10,474 nt of DNA. Source: Methanosaeta sp. UBA80. GTDB taxonomy: Archaea; Halobacteriota; Methanosarcinia; Methanotrichales; Methanotrichaceae. Below, piece after piece: positions 6,701 through 10,474 of the stretch (positions within the stretch are counted from its first letter, which is position 1; the number at the start of each line of letters is the position of its first letter). The notes under the pieces are model-generated. The model did not search any database. It was not told the origin of the DNA and worked only from the letters and a program-made list of their open reading frames with translations. Made by a program: the position numbers and the translations under genes. Location of the stretch: NCBI GenBank assembly GCA_002505805.1, contig DAWB01000175.1:683-11156 (forward strand), read 5' to 3'.

Positions 6701-7900
6701 GGCTCCATGACCCTGCAATTGAAGGGGGTGGACAGGGATAAGAAGGCAGATATGACGGTCTCCGAGCTTGGAGCAGGTCGATATAGATATGATTATGCCG
6801 AGCCCTTTGACGCCAAGAATGCCGGTAACAGCTATATGTTCTCTTTAGACTATCAACTGGACGGCCAGAGCTACTCCCTGTTCAATGACCACATCATGCA
6901 GGTGGCATTGGTGGGAACCGAGCCGGAGCCCATATGGGAGCCCAAGCTCATACTGGAGTACGACCCGACTTTATATGTCCCTGAGGGGGGCAAGGCGGAC
7001 CAGCTCATCCGGGCCACCATAAACTACTCTGAGGCAGGAGGTATTCTCAAGCTGGGGCTCGCCGGTCCGGAACAGGACTTCAGGCAGGACCTGGTGGACA
7101 GGATGATAGGCTTTGACAGCTACCTCTACCAGGCAGCAGTGCCCTTCGAAGGAAAGCACATTGGAAACAACTACACCATATCTTTAGCATTCAACCATTC
7201 CAGTCTGGGCAGCGACTTCAGGTTCGCCGATCGCTATATGAGGGTGCTCAAGAAGGCACCCCTGAGCCAGTCCGGTCAGCCGGGAGCCACCGGAATCTTC
7301 GATGAAAGCAAGGTGACAGTAATCGGCAATATAACCCCTGCAATAGGGACAATCCAGGCCTGGGATGAGAAGGACCCGCTTCATGCATTGACCTATACCC
7401 TGGAGCTACAGAACTGGAGTTCCATTCAGGTGCCCTGGGTCGAGCTATCCGTAAGGGCATCCGGACCCAACCAACCCTGGAAGATCGTGGGAGAAAAGAA
7501 GCGGTTCAATCCCTCCACCGGAAGCGTGAGCTGGACGCTAAAGCCCTTCTGGGAGACGCCTTTCCTGGGCAGGGGCGAGTACAGGTTTATCATCGATGGG
7601 GCCGAGACCAGAGCATTTCCTGGCCCGGAGATCATAGCCGTACTATCCGAGGCAGCAGACAGCCTAAATGGCAGGGTGCATAACTTCCAGGTGACTGCAA
7701 ACTCCTCCCAGAATCTTACCATATGCCTGGTGGGTGGAGACAGCCGCCTTCCCGAAAACATCAAGAGCTGGAAGACCATAAGCCAATGCCAGGATTACAA
7801 AAATGGAAGCGGAGAGCAGCCATTCAAATGGCAAATCCCAGAGACCCAGGCTCCGCCATACTACGATTTCGATATCAATATCAAGGAGCCTCGGTCATGA
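3767..7900 (+). CDS. Large secreted surface protein made of about eleven Ig-like modules
   Basis: This 1377-residue protein is not recognised as a named family. A Sec-type signal sequence sits unusually far in: a basic stretch KFRKEGCR, then a hydrophobic core at about 32-50, with likely cleavage near 52-53 (CAAQGG). The start could be Met7 instead, but both leave a long n-region. The mature part is almost wholly beta-rich. Type A modules (about 107-118 residues) occur near 170, 286, 399, 614, 831, 941 and 1059. They show LGG.(K/R/T)Y.Y.W then a (P/Q/E)F motif and (N/S/G)NY.LSL-like strands. Type B modules occur near 57, 506, 725 and 1182; they end in (Y)SGP or PGP. Two B modules carry a cysteine pair (DPC/NPC and ECP/ECT). 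N-glycosylation sequons are frequent. There is no C-terminal membrane segment, sortase-like signal or known enzyme motif. The gene opens a four-gene operon and its stop overlaps the next start (ATGA). A role as an envelope/sheath scaffold or adhesin is inferred. Confidence 0.85.
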   Translation: MQLISFMADPPSRAHNLCSSLYSKFRKEGCRTILIILLSFGLSCLFFSPICAAQGGYEIRNAIVAPEYGYEDFTYSAEVWSSEEAAGEVGTVAVTQFSLKLNIYNDGAIIHTDSIDQRGMGKTSFSFGPYSFKNRFAIPETENASFEFVFYAGGQAVAKTKRIPGPIVRPPSSTGIQFDRTPYFFQGLSVSAGFRDQDALDPKPTCHLVVTGPLGKAESRTWNSEDVNCRASGKSAYAATIKEDLSSYREGGNFSFMLVYNNLKTQPLNLGPYNITLRTYQPSAESPKIDRSLDYTNFTIQAIVRDASAGMEESLPQGRLVISHPGEEDKAFNLTDPEISGDKVVFRLTAENDPPLFNRSDVDLSKAGPFSARLEYTNNRWDFSANSSDATFNVVEEIPKLSSLSIPENVYVSSGETATQDMSAIVTFSKGPGDLDVAISGQNMDFHSREEGIVLGGNKYQYKWQVQFDDSHVNNNYTLSLAFLHDQLDGGRYDFDDQSIMVSPVSVRFLDAKVDAAAGAWNDSYSYSADIDSTVPVRVQLQVYDPCSSDWMGKQMREAAAGSAIKLNWTLQPFAYECPEMSGQAAKYRFIASFAGEEIATSRAYSGPRFLGAKPTLVSLSPVGDPILVYASEEGGASSISATVEDKAGQGRAVLRLMGPDDKARMEESSPGIALGGDRYRYDWSLPFDREDAEKSYNLSLVYVHDTLTGEYPLAERTVTVLPVAIDFGAGKVSPTRSRWNETFLYSVPVSSSVDAAVNLEVYNPCSHAWARRGSARVTAGENLINISAQPFRRECTDAEGEEASYRFTAAFADKTFESEVYSGPMISGGQPRLMSVDFEPVLLVSNDAPQYQSVKAAVDFPQGQDEMQILITGPDGTTETEEMKGVYLGGTRYMYIWTGEFGAEDIGNYSFSLSNAHPETAGGEIAFTADMQVVLEEYSQLKPRAIGDVSYLPVLFVTEEKGAAQEFSAEVFSPGGRGSMTLQLKGVDRDKKADMTVSELGAGRYRYDYAEPFDAKNAGNSYMFSLDYQLDGQSYSLFNDHIMQVALVGTEPEPIWEPKLILEYDPTLYVPEGGKADQLIRATINYSEAGGILKLGLAGPEQDFRQDLVDRMIGFDSYLYQAAVPFEGKHIGNNYTISLAFNHSSLGSDFRFADRYMRVLKKAPLSQSGQPGATGIFDESKVTVIGNITPAIGTIQAWDEKDPLHALTYTLELQNWSSIQVPWVELSVRASGPNQPWKIVGEKKRFNPSTGSVSWTLKPFWETPFLGRGEYRFIIDGAETRAFPGPEIIAVLSEAADSLNGRVHNFQVTANSSQNLTICLVGGDSRLPENIKSWKTISQCQDYKNGSGEQPFKWQIPETQAPPYYDFDINIKEPRS
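4961..7640 (+). repeat. Alternating Ig-like protein repeats (A-B-A-B-A-A-A-B) within the large surface gene
   Basis: This is a tandem protein-level repeat; the DNA copies are diverged. Approximate units are A 4961-5281, B 5282-5605, A 5606-5938, B 5939-6256, A 6257-6586, A 6587-6940, A 6941-7260 and B 7310-7640. A units share a conserved middle, for example GGNKYQYKW, GGDRYRYDW, GGTRYMYIW and GAGRYRYDY. They also share a later strand pattern, for example NNYTLSLAF, KSYNLSLVY, GNYSFSLSN and NNYTISLAF. B units share a (L/V)xVYxPC strand, a QPF strand and a terminal YSGP. Three more divergent units precede this block. Boundaries are by eye, within about ten residues. Confidence 0.75.
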
Positions 7901-9426
7901 ATAAGAAATTGATATGCCTTTTAGTCATATTCTGTATGCTGCTGTCGGTGCAAAATGTGGTGGGCCCGGAAACGACATCAGCCGGATCGTCGGGAGGTAG
8001 TGGCGGCGGTGGTGGTGGAGGCAGCAAACAGGTGGATATAGACAGGCTGCTCAAGGCGGTTGAGGACGGAAAAAAGAACAAGCCGGAGAAGTTCGAAGAG
8101 CTGAAGACTCTGCTCTGGAAGGACCCCATCACCAGCGAGAATTACACCCTCCCCACAGTCTTGTTGTACTATGGCGGCAACAATACCACCGTCCGACGCA
8201 CTGAACCTGTGGAGGTCATGACGGTCATCAGAAACAACAATCTTCCGGAGATGCGCCGCATGCTCGACCTCTACCTTGAGGCCAAAGAACCGGGATCAAG
8301 CGAGTATCGTCGGCTCAACCTCTTTCCCAATAAGATCCAGGCCAATGAGTACAATGCCAAGACCAACATAACTCAGAGGATCTGGAATGATCTACCGTCA
8401 TTTGCTTACCTCAAGCAGATCGGCGAGGTGAGGTTGAGGGTCAATGCCAGCGATGGCGTCAACAAGTGGAGCACATCGTCCTACAAAGATCTAGAGCCGC
8501 CCTTTTATAGCGAGCTGGTCTTCAATGTGACCAACAGCCTGCCCAGGATGAGCCAGTTCAATGTCACGCCGGGGGGCCTGGTGAGATACAATGACCCCAT
8601 CGAGTACAAGGCCAATATCGAAGATGAAGACGGTGATATGCTCAATGTGACGCTTCATATCCTGGATGAGAATGGGAATGAAGTTAGAAATGAAACAATC
8701 AGCACCATGCCCGGTCCAGTTAGCTTCAAGGCTAATGCATATGGATTCTTCAAGGAAGATGATGCCGGCAAGAACTTCACCTACTACTACAGCTATGACG
8801 ACAGTATCAACTCCACCGCCAGAGATCCAGAGGAGCCTTTAGCCGGGCCTAACCTGCGCAAGGGAGCCAAGCTGGCTGTGGACAGGCTTGGCTTTGTCTC
8901 TGCCTCCGAGAACTACTACTGGTGGGATAGGTACGGATTCAGCGTGAGAGCCAAGAACCTCAATCCGGAAGAATACGATGTATCCTTCACTCTATATTCT
9001 AGGACCGAGGATGGCGAATGGACCACTGTGGAGAGCAAGACGGAAAAGATCGGAATAAATCCTGTGGTGGTCTACTTCAACCAGACCACGCCGTTCCTGG
9101 TTAACGACGCCGGCAAGACCTTTTATTACCGGATCAGGTACTCTGAGAATGATCAGAGCGGCAGAGATTCCCTGGAGAGGCAGGGTGAGGTGCTCAATTC
9201 CAAGATCGTGCCCTATCGCATCTATGACGGGATTATGGTATTCAATCTCTTCCTCATGCTGGCAGTACTGGCATTGCTGGGCTTTTTCATGGAGAGAAAT
9301 CTCCAGAAAGGAGTTGAGGCTCATGAGAGTGCATCGGGCAGAGGAGCCGGAAATGGAGCATCTGTATCAAGAATATCAGAGATTAATTCTGCCAAGTCAG
9401 TCATCAAGATGCTGAGGAGGAGGTAA
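7897..9426 (+). CDS. Surface protein with signal peptide, Ig-like modules and C-terminal membrane anchor
   Basis: This 509-residue protein starts at the ATG overlapping the previous stop (ATGA), with AAGGAG about eight bases upstream; the frame is open further upstream, but that part lies inside the preceding gene. A short signal peptide (KK, then a hydrophobic core at about 5-19) leads to a Gly/Ser linker (residues 30-43). Next are a charged helical stretch (about 45-75) and beta-rich domains. At least two of these (about 218-315 and 327-433) contain a motif DAGK-F-Y (EDDAGKNFTYYYSY and NDAGKTFYYRIRY) like the A modules of the preceding protein. About a dozen N-glycosylation sequons are present. 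One membrane segment (about 446-464) is followed by a cytoplasmic tail of some 45 residues. This is a type I membrane protein that could hold the unanchored upstream protein at the membrane and reach into the cytoplasm. No named family is recognised. Confidence 0.85.
   Translation: MNKKLICLLVIFCMLLSVQNVVGPETTSAGSSGGSGGGGGGGSKQVDIDRLLKAVEDGKKNKPEKFEELKTLLWKDPITSENYTLPTVLLYYGGNNTTVRRTEPVEVMTVIRNNNLPEMRRMLDLYLEAKEPGSSEYRRLNLFPNKIQANEYNAKTNITQRIWNDLPSFAYLKQIGEVRLRVNASDGVNKWSTSSYKDLEPPFYSELVFNVTNSLPRMSQFNVTPGGLVRYNDPIEYKANIEDEDGDMLNVTLHILDENGNEVRNETISTMPGPVSFKANAYGFFKEDDAGKNFTYYYSYDDSINSTARDPEEPLAGPNLRKGAKLAVDRLGFVSASENYYWWDRYGFSVRAKNLNPEEYDVSFTLYSRTEDGEWTTVESKTEKIGINPVVVYFNQTTPFLVNDAGKTFYYRIRYSENDQSGRDSLERQGEVLNSKIVPYRIYDGIMVFNLFLMLAVLALLGFFMERNLQKGVEAHESASGRGAGNGASVSRISEINSAKSVIKMLRRR
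9415..9424 (+). promoter_or_regulatory. Strong ribosome binding site embedded in the end of the preceding gene
   Basis: AGGAGGAGGT precedes the ATG at 9429 by four bases. It also encodes the last three arginines and the first base of the stop codon of the upstream gene. It supports the start at 9429 and close translational coupling. Confidence 0.7.
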
Positions 9427-9428
9427 GT

Positions 9429-10070
9429 ATGGACCTTTATGCCGCATTCAATGAGGCTAATCTGTTTGCAGCGGGCACTGTTCTGCTGGTGATCCTCCTG
9501 GCCATAGCTGCGCTTTTGCATATAAAGAATATATATTCCGTTCATAGACTCATGACTCTGCTGCAGAAGAAGACCGTTGACAGGTCTCATCTTTATGCCG
9601 AGATGACCGTCTCCCAGGGCTCAAACTTCACCGCCCTCGCCTTTGCTTCATGGATAATGCTCTTTGTGGCCATTGCTTATCTCTATCTGCTGGTTCCCAC
9701 CTACCTGCCCTACAGCTATATGCAAATAGCCTCTCTGGCTTCCAATCAGCTGGGCTTTGCCATCATGGGCATAGCCATGGGTCTGCTGGCGGCGGCTATC
9801 ATCCTATTCCTGGACAAGCTTCCCGAAGACCGCCGGGAGCTGCGGCTGACGGAGATCTACAGTTTTTATAACATATCCAAAACAGCCAAGAAGCTTATCG
9901 CTCTTACGCTGATCGCTCTGGCGGCATCCATAGTATTATCGGCATATCTGGGAACCATCTATCCCGAGGAGGCCAATGCAGCGAAGCTGGGAAGCCTCTT
10001 GCTGCTGCTCTTGTCCGCTGGCATCCTGGTATTGCCCATTTACAAAGAGACCCTGGAGGCAATGAGATGA
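9429..10070 (+). CDS. Five-segment integral membrane protein of unknown function
   Basis: This 213-residue protein is not recognised. Hydrophobic segments lie near residues 11-31, 68-92, 107-128, 153-176 and 184-203. The positive-inside rule fits an outside N-terminus: the loops at 32-66 (HIKNIYSVHR, QKKTVDR) and 129-152 (DKLPEDRRELR) are basic and would be cytoplasmic. The loops at 93-106 and 177-183 (YPEEANA) would be external and the C-terminus cytoplasmic. No transporter, protease or channel signature is visible, and there are no conserved His/Asp clusters inside the membrane. It starts two bases after the previous stop, with a strong ribosome binding site, and its stop overlaps the next start. 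Its place between a membrane-anchored surface protein and a cytoplasmic tubulin-like protein suggests a membrane adaptor for the latter. This is inference from gene order alone. Confidence 0.85.
   Translation: MDLYAAFNEANLFAAGTVLLVILLAIAALLHIKNIYSVHRLMTLLQKKTVDRSHLYAEMTVSQGSNFTALAFASWIMLFVAIAYLYLLVPTYLPYSYMQIASLASNQLGFAIMGIAMGLLAAAIILFLDKLPEDRRELRLTEIYSFYNISKTAKKLIALTLIALAASIVLSAYLGTIYPEEANAAKLGSLLLLLLSAGILVLPIYKETLEAMR
10055..10059 (+). promoter_or_regulatory. Ribosome binding site deciding the start of the tubulin-like gene
   Basis: GGAGG ends seven bases before the ATG at 10067. A nearer ATG at 10062 belongs to the reading frame of the preceding gene and runs into its stop, so 10067 is the start. 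Confidence 0.6.
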
Positions 10071-10474
10071 AGCTGTGTATTGTGGGAATAGGTGGCGCGG
10101 GAGGCAAGATCACTCAAGAGTTTCTGGGAAATGTGGACCTAGACTCGCCCCTTCTCTCCCGCATAACCCGGGCAAAATACGTATCTGGCGGCAAGATCCA
10201 GGGAATATGGCTGGAAGCGGATAAAAACGATGCCATGAACGTCCAGCACTTCTTCGGAGATATGACTGAAGGCTGCTATCCCTGTTTTTTTATACCACAC
10301 GATGCCCTGGCTGATGGTTGCGATGTTCACCGATTGGTGCGGGAGAGGTATGGTTATGATGTAAAGAAGCAGGGCTTTGTAAGGGATGCCCAGTACTTAA
10401 AAGCCATATTCGAGATCTTTGATACCGATACTCAAATACAGGATGCTGTGGCCCGTACCATGCCTAAGGAGATG
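10067..10474 (+). CDS. FtsZ/tubulin-superfamily-like protein, N-terminal part (3' truncated by window)
   Basis: Only the first 136 residues are present and no stop is reached. The chain begins with a strand and glycine-rich loop MKLCIVGIGGAGGKITQEFL, very like the FtsZ T1 loop (GVGGAGxN). About 30 residues later comes a second strand, GIWLEADKNDAMNV, in the position of the FtsZ strand ending in NTD and followed by an Ala-containing helix. The region in between and after does not match canonical FtsZ, and inserts of this kind are seen in divergent FtsZ-like and Tubulin-like families. The diagnostic GGGTGTG (T4) loop would lie beyond the edge. Alternatives are another Rossmann-type nucleotide-binding protein such as a dinucleotide-binding or E1-like fold. 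It would be cytoplasmic. The ATGA overlap with the upstream membrane protein gene indicates one operon with the surface proteins. A role as a polymerising GTPase acting on the membrane is inferred. Confidence 0.6.
   Translation, partial: MKLCIVGIGGAGGKITQEFLGNVDLDSPLLSRITRAKYVSGGKIQGIWLEADKNDAMNVQHFFGDMTEGCYPCFFIPHDALADGCDVHRLVRERYGYDVKKQGFVRDAQYLKAIFEIFDTDTQIQDAVARTMPKEM

Noticed and set aside
5510..6718. A 402-codon open frame on the minus strand opposite the large surface gene
   Set aside because: It lies wholly inside a gene with clear repeats and a signal peptide, its protein has no recognisable motif, and long antisense frames are common opposite G/C-rich coding DNA.
7723..7896. Upstream extension of the anchored surface protein from the ATG at 7723
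   Set aside because: It lies inside the preceding gene, and starting there would bury the signal peptide; the start at 7897 has AAGGAG and an ATGA overlap.
7897..7965. Lipoprotein signal in the anchored surface protein (Cys13) or in the large protein (Cys44, Cys51)
   Set aside because: The residues before these cysteines do not fit a lipobox and Cys13 and Cys44 lie inside the hydrophobic core.
9322..9415. A short alternative frame (about 30 codons) inside the tail of the anchored surface gene, with GGAG upstream of its ATG
   Set aside because: The overlapping main frame is continuous to a coupled stop; a frameshift or nested gene is possible but nothing beyond a plausible-looking peptide supports it.
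1..10474. tRNA genes, CRISPR arrays, insertion sequences or phage genes
   Set aside because: By eye I saw no tRNA cloverleaf, regularly spaced short repeats, transposase motifs or terminal inverted repeats; the window is almost fully filled by ordinary coding genes.

Overview
The window looks archaeal, most likely from an acetoclastic methanogen of the Methanothrix (Methanosaeta) type. This is inferred from an archaeal-type glutamyl-tRNA synthetase, a ferredoxin-dependent disulfide reductase fused to a rubredoxin-like domain, A/T-rich box A promoter elements with GGTGA or GGAGG ribosome binding sites, frequent ATA and AGG codons, and large secreted proteins rich in N-glycosylation sequons and beta-sandwich repeats. 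No 16S rRNA or other taxonomic marker is present, so the genus is a guess and the domain is fairly safe.

Left part (1-2730, + strand): the 3' end of gltX is followed closely by a membrane protein with seven predicted N-terminal membrane segments. That protein also carries a PKD-like domain, a cysteine-rich region and a transglutaminase-like domain with a Cys-His-Asp triad, all predicted to lie outside the cell. A 52-bp, very A/T-rich spacer separates it from a convergent redox operon.

Redox operon (3551-2731, - strand): a glutaredoxin-like protein (CxxC) overlaps by 4 bp (ATGA) a ferredoxin:thioredoxin/disulfide reductase catalytic subunit with a C-terminal rubredoxin-like domain. Together they suggest a ferredoxin-to-disulfide electron route.

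Right part (3767-10474, + strand): a tightly packed four-gene operon starts from a good TATA-box candidate in a 215-bp divergent intergenic region. It encodes, in order, (i) a 1377-residue secreted protein built from about eleven Ig-like modules of two alternating types, with no membrane anchor; (ii) a 509-residue surface protein with a signal peptide, Gly-rich linker, Ig-like modules related to those of the first protein, and a C-terminal membrane anchor with a cytoplasmic tail; (iii) a 213-residue protein with five membrane segments; and (iv) the N-terminus of a protein with a glycine-rich loop and following strand resembling the FtsZ/tubulin superfamily, cut by the window edge. Three junctions, two of them ATGA overlaps, imply co-translation. 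The arrangement (extracellular scaffold, anchored partner, multi-pass membrane protein, cytoplasmic tubulin-like protein) reads as a candidate trans-envelope membrane-remodelling or surface-organising system. This is the most interesting part of the window. The tubulin assignment rests on about 60 residues and must be tested with the full gene.
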